A stretch of DNA of 64,000 nt, taken from assembly GCA_964620045.1 (NCBI GenBank), contig CAZUJL010000011.1:62001-126000 (forward strand). Reading direction: 5' to 3'. The position numbers and the translations under genes were made by a program. This DNA comes from VFKU01 sp964620045. Lineage in GTDB: Bacteria > Hydrogenedentota > Hydrogenedentia > Hydrogenedentales > GCA-2746185. Position 1 is the stretch's first letter. Every line of letters begins with the position of its first letter. Below the pieces are notes generated by a model. The model made no database searches, was not told the origin of the DNA, and was given only the letters and a program-made list of their open reading frames with translations. Positions 17,826-27,319 of this stretch are shown here, in pieces.

Positions 17826-18992
17826 CTATTGGATGATTTCGGTTGTCAGCGTGCCCAGGCGGTCGATGTGAATCGACACGGTGTCGCCGGGCTTCAGGTA
17901 GCGGTCGTTCTTCTTTTCCGTGGCGATATACGATTCGATGACGTGGTCGGTAACGGGTTTTCCCCAGCCTCCGGCGACCCAATGTAAAAGGCCGGATGCC
18001 ATGGCGGATTTTGGGATTCCGTCGAACACGGTGCCCGCCGGGGTGCCGGCCAGGATCAGCGTGCGTGCGGGGATCGCGCCATTTACCACCGGCAGTTGTG
18101 CAGTCTCGCCGTTGTAGTCCCACCGTGCGTCCTTGCGCGCGTCCGTCTGGCGCAGCAGCTCGGCGATGTCCCAAATTGCCAGTGTCATATTGGCCTGCTG
18201 GCGCAATTCCTCATTTACGGCCAGCCTCAGATTCAGTGCGCTCGCGAAGGCCTCGAGATCGCGCGGAATTACAAACAAGTTGCCGACCGGCAGATACCCC
18301 GGCGCGCTTTTGCCGGTGGTGAATCCGTCGCCCGAGGTCACGTCGTCGGGATTCACGTGACGCAACAATGCCGCGCGGTTCGTGAAGTCGTTCACGGCGA
18401 TCAGACCCATGTGCTTGGGCGTCCCGGGCAGCGGTGTGTCGTTCAGCGTTACAAACGCCACTTCGACTTCGTAGTCGAGCAGCGCGTCGCCCGCCGATAC
18501 CGGTGCGCGGAAGGGGGTCGGCTCGACGAGTTTCGCGAACAGGAAAGGGCCGTCTTCGACTTCGGATTCTTCCGCGTGCTCGGCGAAGTTTGTTCCCGCG
18601 GCCACGTGTGCGCTGGTCAAATCGACCGGCAGGATTAGCGATTCCAGTGGCACTGTTGCGGACGCGTGTGCGAACGCCGCCGCGATCCGGGCCTGCAGTG
18701 CGTCGTACCCGAATCCGTTGAAGGCCGCGATCGGATCGGTGTACTCCGGCCCCAGCTCTTTCGTCAGATTGACCGCTGTTACCTCGTTGTTCTCGGCCTT
18801 GCTGACCGCGAGCAACTGAATGCCGCCATCGGCCTGTATGCGCGCAAAGGTGAGCGCCTCTTCGAGCGGCGCAATCGCGATGGAGTGTGGAAAGTTCGCG
18901 GCCGTGTGTGTTTCCGGCTCACCAGAACACCGCGCGAGCAGCGCAATCAGGCTCATCGTTGCAACGATATTTCTCATGGACTGGCCTTTCAT
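17826..18992 (-). CDS. Fumarylacetoacetate hydrolase family protein with export-type N-terminus
   Basis: FAH-fold enzymes hydrolyse or decarboxylate beta-diketo acids from aromatic ring cleavage. The metal-binding stretch LLDYEVEVAFV and the later DFTNRAALLR, SGDGFTTGKSAPGY and LAGTPAGTVFDG segments are typical. The N-terminus (MRNIVATMSLIALLARCSGE) looks like a weak lipoprotein signal, which is unusual because FAH enzymes are normally cytoplasmic. The ATG at 18992 overlaps the upstream stop as ATGA. A second ATG at 18977 starts the hydrophobic stretch and is an alternative. It is the last gene of the TetR-led operon. Confidence 0.83.
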   Translation of the reverse strand: MKGQSMRNIVATMSLIALLARCSGEPETHTAANFPHSIAIAPLEEALTFARIQADGGIQLLAVSKAENNEVTAVNLTKELGPEYTDPIAAFNGFGYDALQARIAAAFAHASATVPLESLILPVDLTSAHVAAGTNFAEHAEESEVEDGPFLFAKLVEPTPFRAPVSAGDALLDYEVEVAFVTLNDTPLPGTPKHMGLIAVNDFTNRAALLRHVNPDDVTSGDGFTTGKSAPGYLPVGNLFVIPRDLEAFASALNLRLAVNEELRQQANMTLAIWDIAELLRQTDARKDARWDYNGETAQLPVVNGAIPARTLILAGTPAGTVFDGIPKSAMASGLLHWVAGGWGKPVTDHVIESYIATEKKNDRYLKPGDTVSIHIDRLGTLTTEIIQ

Positions 18993-20737
18993 CGGTTGAT
19001 CGTTTCGCTGCGCGCGGACTGCGCGGTCGCGGCGTCCAAAATCGCCTTCAACGTTTCGTCGTCACAAACACTGCTTGTACCCCGCCACGCGATGTGACCA
19101 TCCGGGCGCACCAATAGCACCTGATCCGGCGGAAAGAGACCCGGCGGATATTCGGAGCTATCGACGACGTGAATAGTTGAGCTTTTATCCACGCCAGAAT
19201 GGTGTTTTGTGGTTAATAGGCTGAATCTCGTGTAGCACAGGTCGTCGTGCACGGCGCGCCGTCCATTCGCCGTGACAATCCATCGATGCGGCAGCCGCGC
19301 TCCGGGCATTGTGCTTGGGATGTATTCGGCCACGTCGTTCAAGGGCGCTGCATGGGCGCTACCATCTGACAGCAGCGCGCCTTCACTGTAGACATATCCG
19401 ATATCCAGTCCTAGCCGATCGAAGTGATTTGTCTGTTCGGCGATCGCCGCAGCCACACGCTCGCGCCGCGCGCCCGGCCGCAACGCCCTTCCGATCAGCC
19501 AGTACACGGGCCGCGTCACCGCGCGCTTTGCGATCCCTCGAAGGCGCGCCGGCAACGCGCGCATCAGCCGCGCGAGGTGTTTCATGCCGCCCGGATCGAT
19601 GCCGAGCGCACGAATCACGTCGAACATTTTTTCGAAATTGGTGTGGCTCTCCGCGCAGTTTTTCTGCGCCACGGGCCGCCGTTCGTGTTCATAGGTATCC
19701 AGCAGCGCATCCCCCGCGCCGCCCGCCAGCACGAGCCCGAGTTTCCACGCCAGGTTGTGCGCGTCGCCGATGCCGGTGTTCATGCCGAGCCCGCCTGTGG
19801 GCGGGAATCGGTGTGCCGCATCGCCCAGTAGAAAGACACGTCCGCGGCGATAGCGTTCGGCCACCTGCGCCGTCATGCGCCAGGTGCTCAGCGAGTGGAC
19901 CTGCACATCGGGCGCATCGAACCCCAGCGCGCCGGCAATGCGCGCGCGCATGACGTCCTTCGTAAAATCCTCTGGCTGCTCCCAAGGCTGTTCGACCGGC
20001 ACCGCATACACCCAGCGCTTTTCCATGTGGTGCGCGATAAAGGCCCCTGCGTATTCCGGATGCATGATCCAGTACAGCTTGGCCGGCGTGCGCACGCGAT
20101 CGCGCAGATTGGCGTTGAAGAACGCGTTTACGAAGGTCTGAATTTCGGCCGGGCCATCCATGGCAATTCCGGCTGCCTGTCGAACGCGGCTCGAAGCGCC
20201 GTCACAGCCCAGTAGATATTGCGATTGGATCGTGTACGGCGCGTCGGACTCGACGACACTGCTGACATACGTGCTGGCGCTTTCATACGAGGCCCACTTA
20301 TGCCCGAACCGCAGGTCAATCAGCGGGCATTGCCGTGCATGCGCGACGAGAATTTTCTCGAACTCAGACTGAGATAGGTTCAGGTACGGCAGCGTTTGCC
20401 GCAGATTTTCTTCGTACTTACGCCGGCGCGCGGGGTCGGCCAGCAAATCGATCCGGCCCAGTTCTTCGTTGATCGTCCTGCAGAACAGCACCCGCGAGGC
20501 ATCTTCGAGCGGCGAGGCCTCTGCCGCCAGCTCCTGCTCTGCAATGCCGGCGTCGCGCAGGATCTCGATCGAGCGCGCGTTGATCTCATGCGCTTTGGGG
20601 TGATCGATCGTCTCCGTATTGCGCTCGACGACGATGCTCCGCACGTTCCACCGCGCCAGCAGCAGCGCCGTCACGAGCCCTGAAGGCCCGGCGCCGGCGA
20701 TGAGGACATCGGTGGCTTCGGTGCGGCCGCTCGTCAC
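18989..20737 (-). CDS. FAD-dependent aromatic-ring monooxygenase (PheA/TfdB family)
   Basis: Flavoprotein hydroxylase that inserts one oxygen atom into an aromatic or polyketide-like substrate using NAD(P)H. The 582-aa protein carries the dinucleotide fold IAGAGPSGLVTALLLARW near residue 14, the DG motif LGCDGASSRVRQAAG and the GD motif FLLGDAAHRFPPTGGLGMN. Its C-terminal 130 residues are the thioredoxin-like tail of phenol-hydroxylase-type enzymes, ending in VLLVRPDGHIAWRG. It overlaps the upstream 4-TM gene by 4 bp and the downstream FAH gene by 4 bp. The operon suggests ring hydroxylation followed by product hydrolysis; the substrate is not deducible. Confidence 0.92.
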   Translation of the reverse strand: MTSGRTEATDVLIAGAGPSGLVTALLLARWNVRSIVVERNTETIDHPKAHEINARSIEILRDAGIAEQELAAEASPLEDASRVLFCRTINEELGRIDLLADPARRRKYEENLRQTLPYLNLSQSEFEKILVAHARQCPLIDLRFGHKWASYESASTYVSSVVESDAPYTIQSQYLLGCDGASSRVRQAAGIAMDGPAEIQTFVNAFFNANLRDRVRTPAKLYWIMHPEYAGAFIAHHMEKRWVYAVPVEQPWEQPEDFTKDVMRARIAGALGFDAPDVQVHSLSTWRMTAQVAERYRRGRVFLLGDAAHRFPPTGGLGMNTGIGDAHNLAWKLGLVLAGGAGDALLDTYEHERRPVAQKNCAESHTNFEKMFDVIRALGIDPGGMKHLARLMRALPARLRGIAKRAVTRPVYWLIGRALRPGARRERVAAAIAEQTNHFDRLGLDIGYVYSEGALLSDGSAHAAPLNDVAEYIPSTMPGARLPHRWIVTANGRRAVHDDLCYTRFSLLTTKHHSGVDKSSTIHVVDSSEYPPGLFPPDQVLLVRPDGHIAWRGTSSVCDDETLKAILDAATAQSARSETINR

Positions 20738-21201
20738 TGCGCGGCAGCCCGAATGCGGGGCTCAACGCGGAAAAACAGCAGGCCCAGCGCCACTATATAA
20801 AACGTGCTCAGCACGCCGAACACGAAGACGTTTTCGTCGATGCCGAGAATGGGGATGTGCTCGTGCGGCACTGTGACCATGCCGTCGTATTGCGGCGCCC
20901 ACACCACGGCGAGCCAGAAGCCCAAAAAGTTCGTCGCCAGCCACGCGAACGAGGTGTACAGATGGATCAATCGCAGCGGTCGCACGAACCAGATCAGATA
21001 GACGTTCGCGATTCCAGAGAACAGGAAGAACCCGAGCAGCCACATCATGTGCACGCGCGCGTGCCCGACCCAGTCTGGATTAAACAAGTGCGACTGCGAG
21101 TAATCGCGGCCCCACGGCCCGAAGAACTCGAACGCGCAGACCGTCATTAAAATGCGAACCAGCAACAGCCCTTTTACCGGCCCTTTAATCGCCTCATACA
21201 T
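20734..21201 (-). CDS. Four-helix membrane protein of unknown function
   Basis: The 155-aa protein has four predicted membrane helices and conserved-looking HARVHMMWLLGF, IWFVRPLRLIHLYTSFAW and VPHEHIPILGI segments. The histidines near membrane boundaries could bind heme or metal, but that is speculation. It overlaps tetR by 8 bp and the monooxygenase by 4 bp, so it is tightly co-translated with both. Possible roles are substrate uptake or electron supply. Confidence 0.7.
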   Translation of the reverse strand: MYEAIKGPVKGLLLVRILMTVCAFEFFGPWGRDYSQSHLFNPDWVGHARVHMMWLLGFFLFSGIANVYLIWFVRPLRLIHLYTSFAWLATNFLGFWLAVVWAPQYDGMVTVPHEHIPILGIDENVFVFGVLSTFYIVALGLLFFRVEPRIRAAAQ

Positions 21202-21871
21202 GCGTGGGTGTCTCCTGGTTTAGCGATCCTTGCGCGAGCAGGCAATCGAGCATGGCCAGCACCACCGCCACATGCCGCTGTACAAAAGCCTCGTCGGTTA
21301 CGTTCTGATTGAACAGCGCCTTCACTTCGCCCGGCAGCGAGAACACCATGTTGCACGCGCCGAGCAGCGCGTACCGCACGTGCGGGTCGTTCTCCAGCAA
21401 CGCGAGCACCGGGTCGACCGCGCCGATCTGCCGGTTCAGTTCACGCAGCGGCCGCAGAAAGTTTTCGATCACCCACTGCGTGCGCCACGACGGCGCCGCG
21501 TTCTCGCGGATCATGAGTTGATTGAGGTGCGGCGCCTCCGCCGAGGTGCGCACGAATCGTTCGATCAAAAAGCGCATGCGCGTGCGGCCGTCGAGCGCGC
21601 GCAGCAATTCCACCTGTCCGCGCAGCGCGTCGAGGTACGGCAGAAATGAAAACGTGAACGCCGCCTTCCAGATGTCCTCCTTGTTGCCGAAGTGATACGT
21701 CACCACGCCGCGATTGACGCCAGCGGCCTGCTCGATGTCGCGAATGCCGGTGCCGTCGTAGCCCTGTTCTGCGAACATGCGCGTGGCGACACGCAAAATT
21801 TTTTCGCGCGTCTGTCCGCCTTTTGTGGACGCCGCATCGAGCGGCCACTCTGCAGTACTTGTGTTCGACAT
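21194..21871 (-). CDS. TetR/AcrR family transcriptional regulator
   Basis: The 225-aa protein has the N-terminal helix-turn-helix TREKILRVATRMFAEQGYDGTGIRDIEQAAGVNRGVVTYHFGNKEDIW, here cited as residues about 21-66, and a divergent ligand-binding C-terminal part with a DUF1956/CerR-like look. AAGGAG precedes the ATG by 7 bp. As the first gene of a four-gene operon with overlapping junctions it probably represses its own operon, with a catabolic intermediate as inducer. The AT-rich inverted repeat over its promoter is a candidate operator. Confidence 0.93.
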   Translation of the reverse strand: MSNTSTAEWPLDAASTKGGQTREKILRVATRMFAEQGYDGTGIRDIEQAAGVNRGVVTYHFGNKEDIWKAAFTFSFLPYLDALRGQVELLRALDGRTRMRFLIERFVRTSAEAPHLNQLMIRENAAPSWRTQWVIENFLRPLRELNRQIGAVDPVLALLENDPHVRYALLGACNMVFSLPGEVKALFNQNVTDEAFVQRHVAVVLAMLDCLLAQGSLNQETPTHV

Positions 21872-21894
21872 CGAGGTGCTCCTTGGAAGAATTT

Positions 21895-21927
21895 GTATAT
21901 AGTATAGTAAATTTATACGAGATGCAA
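21895..21927 (-). promoter_or_regulatory. Promoter and candidate TetR operator of the monooxygenase operon
   Basis: On the minus strand TTGCAT (21927-21922) and TACTAT (21904-21899) are 17 bp apart. The inverted pair GTATA (21895-21899) / TATAC (21914-21918) overlaps the -10. The tract is strikingly AT-rich for this genome. Operator assignment is inferred from position and symmetry. Confidence 0.4.
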
Positions 21928-21978
21928 GTATTTTAATAGACGCAATAAAGTTAATTGAATCAATAGGTTATGAATGGG

Positions 21979-22758
21979 CTACGCCCGGCGAATTGTCAGG
22001 CCGCCGTCCACGGGCAGCGCGATCCCGGTAACGAACGAGGCCGCCGGCATGCAGAGGCTCAGCGTCATGTGCGCGACTTCTTCGGGCTCGCCGTAGCGGC
22101 GCAGCGCGGTGCGACGCCGCGCGTAGATCTGCTTTTCTTCGTCGCCGATGCCCGCCGTCATACCGGTGTTGACCGGTCCCGGGCAGATTGCGTTCACCGT
22201 GATGCCTTCCTTGCCAAGTTCAATCGCGAGGCTGCGCGTGAGTCCGATGACGCCCGTCTTCGCCGCGGCGTAGGCGCTGTTGCCGCCCGTCGCGCCGAGG
22301 CCTTCGGTGGACGCGATATTCACGATGCGCGGATGCTCCGCCTTGCGCAGGTGCGGCAGCACTTCGCGAACGAGCAACACTTGTGCGGTGAGCAACACGC
22401 GGTGTGTGAGCTCCCAGATCGCCATATAGTTGTCGGTATCGACCGGCGTCGGCAACGCAATGCCGGCGTTGTTCACCAAAATATCCAGCCCGCCGAATTC
22501 GCGCACGACCTCAGCGACGACTTCGCGAATGCGCTCCGGCTTCGACACATCCAACGCCCAGGCCTTCGCCTGACCACCCGCCGCGCGAATCTGCGCCGCA
22601 ACGTCTTCGGCGCCGTCCGCGTGCATATCGGTGACGGCCACCCGCGCGCCTTCGTCGCCAAACAGCATCGCGGTCGCCCGCCCCATGCCGCTCGCGCAGC
22701 CGGTAATCAGCACGCGCTTTCCGGCAACGCTGCGGCTCAGTTTCGACAATCGCGGCAT
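21979..22758 (-). CDS. SDR family NAD(P)-dependent oxidoreductase
   Basis: Classical short-chain dehydrogenase of 259 aa. It has the cofactor motif TGCASGMG near residue 20, acidic D in VTDMHADGAED (suggesting NAD preference), NNAG, catalytic Ser in NIASTEG and YAAAK. The C-terminus contains the usual CPGPVNTGM and FVTGIALPVDGG. It starts 2 bp after the enoyl-CoA hydratase stop, so the two form an operon, probably an acyl-CoA or ring-oxidation module feeding or fed by the downstream monooxygenase operon. Confidence 0.93.
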   Translation of the reverse strand: MPRLSKLSRSVAGKRVLITGCASGMGRATAMLFGDEGARVAVTDMHADGAEDVAAQIRAAGGQAKAWALDVSKPERIREVVAEVVREFGGLDILVNNAGIALPTPVDTDNYMAIWELTHRVLLTAQVLLVREVLPHLRKAEHPRIVNIASTEGLGATGGNSAYAAAKTGVIGLTRSLAIELGKEGITVNAICPGPVNTGMTAGIGDEEKQIYARRRTALRRYGEPEEVAHMTLSLCMPAASFVTGIALPVDGGLTIRRA

Positions 22759-22760
22759 GG

Positions 22761-23570
22761 TTAGGCCTCCGTCTCGTACTTCGGTTTCCGCTTCTCGGTG
22801 AATGCCCGCGCGCCTTCGCGGAAATCGCCGCTCATCACGGCCAGCGTCTGCGTGCGGTTTTCCATGAACAGCGCGGCCTCGAGGCTCTGCGCGTCGATCG
22901 ACTGGTTCAGCACTTCCTTCGTCATTCGCAGGCCAAACGGCGCCTTCTCAAGCATGATGCGCGCGGTCTCCAGCGCGGCATTCACCGCCTCGCCGTCCGG
23001 CACGACGCGCGACACATACCCAATCCGCTCGGCCTCGGCCGCCTCCATCGTGCGGCCCGTGTACAGCAGGTCCGCCGCGCGCGACAGTCCAATCAGCCGC
23101 GGCAGGAAGTACGTGCTGCCGATCTCGCCGGAGCTGAGCCCGATGTTGATGTACGAGCATACGAACCGCGCGCTTTGCGCCGCGATGCGGATGTCCGCCG
23201 CCATGGTGAGCGAGAAGCCGCCACCGGCCGCGACGCCGTTGATCGCCGCGATGATTGGCTGCGGGATCCGGCGCATGTGCTGCACCATGTCGGCGATGTA
23301 CCGCTGCGAACTCGTTTGCTTGGACACGTTCATCGGTTCGCCGTCCGCGCTGCGGCTCGATTTCAGGTCCGTGCCCGCGCTAAATCCGCGGCCCGCGCCG
23401 GTGAGAATCACTACGCGCACGCGGTTCGACGATTCGAACTCCGTCAAGCACGCGTGGATTTCTTTCACGGTTTCGTAATCAAACGCATTCAGCCGATCCG
23501 GCCGGTTGATGGTCACCACGGCGATGCCCGGCTCCGGCTCCTGCACCAACAGCGATTTGTACGTAGTCAT
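22761..23570 (-). CDS. Enoyl-CoA hydratase/isomerase family protein
   Basis: Crotonase-fold enzyme acting on acyl-CoA thioesters. The oxyanion-hole motifs GAGRGFSAGTDLKS and INGVAAGGGFSLTMAADIRIA are present, followed by IGLSSGEIGSTYFLPRLIG; the Glu of that segment may be the catalytic acid. The frame is open upstream, but GGGAGG lies 4 bp before the ATG at 23570, giving a normal 269 aa. It is first in a two-gene unit with the SDR. It could act in beta-oxidation or aromatic-CoA degradation. Confidence 0.92.
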   Translation of the reverse strand: MTTYKSLLVQEPEPGIAVVTINRPDRLNAFDYETVKEIHACLTEFESSNRVRVVILTGAGRGFSAGTDLKSSRSADGEPMNVSKQTSSQRYIADMVQHMRRIPQPIIAAINGVAAGGGFSLTMAADIRIAAQSARFVCSYINIGLSSGEIGSTYFLPRLIGLSRAADLLYTGRTMEAAEAERIGYVSRVVPDGEAVNAALETARIMLEKAPFGLRMTKEVLNQSIDAQSLEAALFMENRTQTLAVMSGDFREGARAFTEKRKPKYETEA

Positions 23571-23693
23571 GCGGCCTCCCTTTGCAACCCGCGCGCACTC
23601 TAGCCCGCGTCCCGGCCAAACGCAATCGTCCTGCGGATACCTTCGCCCGCCATCTGATAGTCTCTCTAAAATCCGCAATTCGGAGGACCGCGC

Positions 23694-25985
23694 GTGCGCA
23701 CATTGCTGGTACTCTCGCTGCTTCTAGCCGCGTCCGCCTCTTCGGCGCCGGCCGATATGCCCAAGGGCTCCTTGCTGATCGCCGAGCACGGCGTGGCCCA
23801 CGGCCGTATCGTGGTGGCCGACGATGCATTACCGTCCACGCTCTATGCCGCGGCTGAATTGCAGCGCTTCCTGAACGAAATGAGCGGCGCGCGGATCCCC
23901 ATCGTGCCCGCCACGGAACGTTTGCGCCGGGGCGATATCGTGCTCGGCCAAAGTCCGAACTACCGTCGCCGCATTGGCATAAAGTACGACACGGCTCCGG
24001 CGCGGCCCGAAACCTACTTTCTGAACACACATCAGGGCTGCCTCTACATCAATGGCGCTGAACCGCGCGGGGTGTTGTATGGGGTCTACGCCCTGCTCGA
24101 AGACGTGCTCGGCTGCCGCTGGTTTACGCCCGAAGTCAGTCGGATTCCTAAGGCCGATTCCCTCGTGATTCCGCCGCTCAGCGTGTCACACGCTCCCGCG
24201 CTCGAATACCGCGAACCTTTCACCGCCGAGTGCCGCGACGGGGAGTGGGCCGCGCGCAACCGCATGAACAGCAGTGCCGCAGATCTCACAGAGGCCCAGG
24301 GCGGCAAAGTGACCTACTTTGGTTTCGTGCATACCTTCGACCAACTTATACCGCCGGCGCAGTATTTCGACACGCACCCCGAGTACTTCTCGCTGGTCAA
24401 GGGCAAACGCCTGAAGGAGCGTTCGCAGCTCTGCACGACCAACGAGGATGTCGTCCGCATCATCACCGACGAAATCCGCAAGCGCATGCGCGAACACCCG
24501 GAAGCGACCGTGTTCTCCGTCTCGCAGAACGACTGGTACAACTACTGCGAGTGCGACAAATGCACTGCGATGGCCCAGGCCGAAGGCTCGCAGATCGCGC
24601 CGGTGCTCTGGATGGTCAACCGCGTCGCGGATGCGGTCAAGGACGAGTTCCCCGACAAAGCCATCGATACGCTCGCCTACCAATGGACCCGCAAACCGCC
24701 GCGCACGATGCGCCCGGCGTCCAACGTGATTATGCGCCTGTGCAGCATCGAATGCTGCTTCGCGCACTCCTTCGAAGCCTGCAATAGCCCCGAAAACAGG
24801 GCCTTTGTGGAGGATGTGAAGGGCTGGTCGACCATGTGCGACCGCCTGTGGGTGTGGGACTACGTCACCAGTTTCGGCCACTACCTCACACCGTTCCCGA
24901 ACATGCGCCTGCGCGACGACAACATCCGTTTCTTCGCCGAGCACAACGTCACCGGCATCTTCGAGCAGGACGTTTACACCACGAAGAACGGCGAGCTTTC
25001 CGCGCTCAGTGGCTATGTGGGTGCGAAGCTGTTGTGGAATCCGGACGCCGACGCACAGATCGCCACAACGGAATTCCTCGATGGCGTCTACGGCGCGGCC
25101 GCGCCACACATCCAGCGCTACCTCGATTTGATCCACGATCACGTCGAGCAGGAAAACCATCACGTCATGATCTGGGCGAGTCCTTCGGATCCGTATCTGA
25201 ACGAGGCGCTGCTGGCGCAGGCCGACACCATCTGGGACGCCGCCGAAGCAGCCGTTGCCGCCGAGCCGGATACGCTCGCGCGCGTGCAGACGGCGCGGCT
25301 GACGGTTGATTATGCGATCATCGAACGTGCACGCCAGCGCGGCGATCGGCCCTACTCCATCGATCACGCCACCTACACCGTCACGCCAAACCCGGAGTTC
25401 CGCGCGCGGGCGGATCGCTTCTTTACCATCGGCGAGCGTAGCCACATTGAAAGCCTGCGCGAGTCCAGTTTCACGCTTGCGGACTACGCCAAGTTGATCG
25501 AGCCGATGATGAGCCCGGTGACGCTCAAGCCGATTTCCGCAAAATCCCATCCGTCCGGATTGCAGCCGGGCCTCAATTTCCAATACTACGAAGGCGATTT
25601 TACGGACCTGCCCGATTTCAATGCGCTTACGCCCACCGCCACCGGCTGGACAGGCCGCGTGTCCCTCGATCCTTCGCCGCAAACAAATGCGCTTGCCCTG
25701 CGCTTCGAAGGCTATATCGAAATTCCCGCCGACGGCGTCTACACCTTCAACACGCGCTCCAACGACGGCAGCCAGCTTTTCCTCGGCGACAAGCTCCTGG
25801 TCGACAACGGAGGCCAGCACCCGATGCGCGGCCAGTCGGCCTTCATCGCGCTGCGAAAAGGGTATTATCCCCTCCGCGTGACGTACTTTCAGGCCGGGGC
25901 CCTCTATGGCCTTGAGCTCTACTATTCCGGCCCGGGGATCGAGATGCAGCAAGTCCCGACGTCCGCGCTGTGGCGCAGGCCGTAG
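23694..25985 (+). CDS. Secreted DUF4838-like glycoside-hydrolase-related protein with C-terminal PA14 domain
   Basis: The 763-aa protein starts at GTG 23694 after GGAGGA and has a signal peptide (LLVLSLLLAASASSAPA). An N-terminal alpha-glucuronidase/hexosaminidase-like segment (LYAAAELQRFLNEMSGARIPIV) comes first. The central DUF4838-like region has GCRWFTPEVSRIPK, VFSVSQNDWYNYCECDKC and LAYQWTRKPP, here about residues 120-460. The C-terminal PA14-like carbohydrate-binding part (GYIEIPADGVYTFNTRSNDGS near 677) ends the protein. The Cys pair in YCECDKC may bind metal or form a disulfide. It heads an operon with an exported Gfo/Idh/MocA protein and a HEAT-like protein, pointing to extracellular polysaccharide processing. 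No activity is proven. Confidence 0.82.
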   Translation: MRTLLVLSLLLAASASSAPADMPKGSLLIAEHGVAHGRIVVADDALPSTLYAAAELQRFLNEMSGARIPIVPATERLRRGDIVLGQSPNYRRRIGIKYDTAPARPETYFLNTHQGCLYINGAEPRGVLYGVYALLEDVLGCRWFTPEVSRIPKADSLVIPPLSVSHAPALEYREPFTAECRDGEWAARNRMNSSAADLTEAQGGKVTYFGFVHTFDQLIPPAQYFDTHPEYFSLVKGKRLKERSQLCTTNEDVVRIITDEIRKRMREHPEATVFSVSQNDWYNYCECDKCTAMAQAEGSQIAPVLWMVNRVADAVKDEFPDKAIDTLAYQWTRKPPRTMRPASNVIMRLCSIECCFAHSFEACNSPENRAFVEDVKGWSTMCDRLWVWDYVTSFGHYLTPFPNMRLRDDNIRFFAEHNVTGIFEQDVYTTKNGELSALSGYVGAKLLWNPDADAQIATTEFLDGVYGAAAPHIQRYLDLIHDHVEQENHHVMIWASPSDPYLNEALLAQADTIWDAAEAAVAAEPDTLARVQTARLTVDYAIIERARQRGDRPYSIDHATYTVTPNPEFRARADRFFTIGERSHIESLRESSFTLADYAKLIEPMMSPVTLKPISAKSHPSGLQPGLNFQYYEGDFTDLPDFNALTPTATGWTGRVSLDPSPQTNALALRFEGYIEIPADGVYTFNTRSNDGSQLFLGDKLLVDNGGQHPMRGQSAFIALRKGYYPLRVTYFQAGALYGLELYYSGPGIEMQQVPTSALWRRP

Positions 25986-26009
25986 TCGAAGTAAAGGAGT
26001 CGTCCTCGC

Positions 26010-27308
26010 ATGAAGCACTCTCGCCGCACCTTCCTGAAAGGCACGCTTGCCGGGGCCGCCGGCTTCGCGTTTCTGCCTTCGCGTCGCGCCACGGCGGCCC
26101 GTGTTGGGCCGAACGACACCGTGCGTCTCGCCGTCGTCGGCTGTGGTGGCATGGGCCGCGCGCACATCTATTCGCTGGCCTATCAGGACGGCTGTGAAAT
26201 CGTCGCGCTGTGCGACGTATACAAGCCGCGCTACGAAGAAGTCGTGCAGAACGTCACCACGATTTATCACGACAAGCGCAACATGCCGGACAAGACGCCG
26301 GTCGGCTACCAGGACTTCCGGCACGTCCTCGATCGCGACGATATCGATGCGGTGTTCTTTGCCACGCCGGACCACTGGCACGCGCTGATGACGATCATGG
26401 CCTGCCAGGCCGGCAAGGATGTTTACGTGGAAAAGCCCTGCTCCACCACGGTGGACGAAGGCCGCAAGATGGTCGAGGCCGCGCGCCGCTATGGCCGTGT
26501 CGTGCAGGTGGGCACGCAGCAGCGCTCCATGCCGGTCTTCCACGAGGCTATGAAGATCATCCACAGCGGCGTGCTTGGCCCGATCACGACCGCCACCGCG
26601 TGGATCGGCACGAACTACACCGGCGAACGCATGACCTATGAGCCTGTGCCCGAGGGCCTTGATTGGGACCTCTGGCTCGGCCCGGCGCCGGAAGTGCCCT
26701 ATTCGCCCGAGCGCTTTGGCGCCTTCCGCGGCTGGCACGAATACGCCCGCGGCGGCGAGCTGACGAACTGGGGCGTGCACCTTGTCGACATCCTGCACTG
26801 GGGCATCGGCCAGGATGCGCCGCTCAACATTCAGGCGACCGGCGGCAATTACATCACCGGGGGCGGCGCGGACAACTATGAAGTCGTCGACGCGCTCTTC
26901 GAATATCCCGGTTGCACGCTCACGTGGGAGCAGCGCCACACGAACCAGCACGCCTCGCTCGGCTACGGCATGAAGTTCCAGGGGCCGAACGGCCAGCTTG
27001 CTTGCGACCGAGGCCGGCTCTTTGTCGAACCCGACACGCTCGGCATCGCGCCGATGATTTTCCCGCCGGAAGAGACCTGGGCGAATCGTGATCATCACCA
27101 GAATTTCTTCGACTGCGTGCGCACGCGCCGTCGGCCCGCCGCCGATATCGAGCAGGGTCATCGCTCCACGACGGCGGTGCTGCTTGCCGGCATCGCGCTG
27201 CAGTCCGACCGCGAACTGCACTGGGATCGCACCACCGAAACCTTCCTGAACGATCCGCAAGCCAACCGCCATCTGTCGCGGCCCTACCGCGCCCCGTGGC
27301 ATCTGTAG
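26010..27308 (+). CDS. Gfo/Idh/MocA family oxidoreductase with Tat signal
   Basis: NAD(P)-dependent sugar or cyclitol oxidoreductase, probably exported folded with its cofactor. The twin-arginine signal SRRTFLKGTLAGAAGFAFLP opens the 432-aa protein; the Rossmann motif VVGCGGMGRAHI follows near 40, then VEKPCSTTVDEGRKM (catalytic Lys of EKP) and the C-terminal NWGVHLVDILHWG. AAGGAG lies 10 bp before the ATG. Exported members of this family in Planctomycetes-like bacteria include glycosidases using an NAD redox mechanism, so hydrolysis of a sugar bond is a plausible role. Confidence 0.92.
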   Translation: MKHSRRTFLKGTLAGAAGFAFLPSRRATAARVGPNDTVRLAVVGCGGMGRAHIYSLAYQDGCEIVALCDVYKPRYEEVVQNVTTIYHDKRNMPDKTPVGYQDFRHVLDRDDIDAVFFATPDHWHALMTIMACQAGKDVYVEKPCSTTVDEGRKMVEAARRYGRVVQVGTQQRSMPVFHEAMKIIHSGVLGPITTATAWIGTNYTGERMTYEPVPEGLDWDLWLGPAPEVPYSPERFGAFRGWHEYARGGELTNWGVHLVDILHWGIGQDAPLNIQATGGNYITGGGADNYEVVDALFEYPGCTLTWEQRHTNQHASLGYGMKFQGPNGQLACDRGRLFVEPDTLGIAPMIFPPEETWANRDHHQNFFDCVRTRRRPAADIEQGHRSTTAVLLAGIALQSDRELHWDRTTETFLNDPQANRHLSRPYRAPWHL

Positions 27309-27319
27309 AAGGCTGTGAA

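Noticed and set aside
24186..27302. 1038-codon open frame on the minus strand
   Set aside because: It lies antisense to the DUF4838-like and Gfo/Idh/MocA genes, is rich in His/Arg/Gly/Ala as expected for complement of GC-rich codons, and shows no domain.
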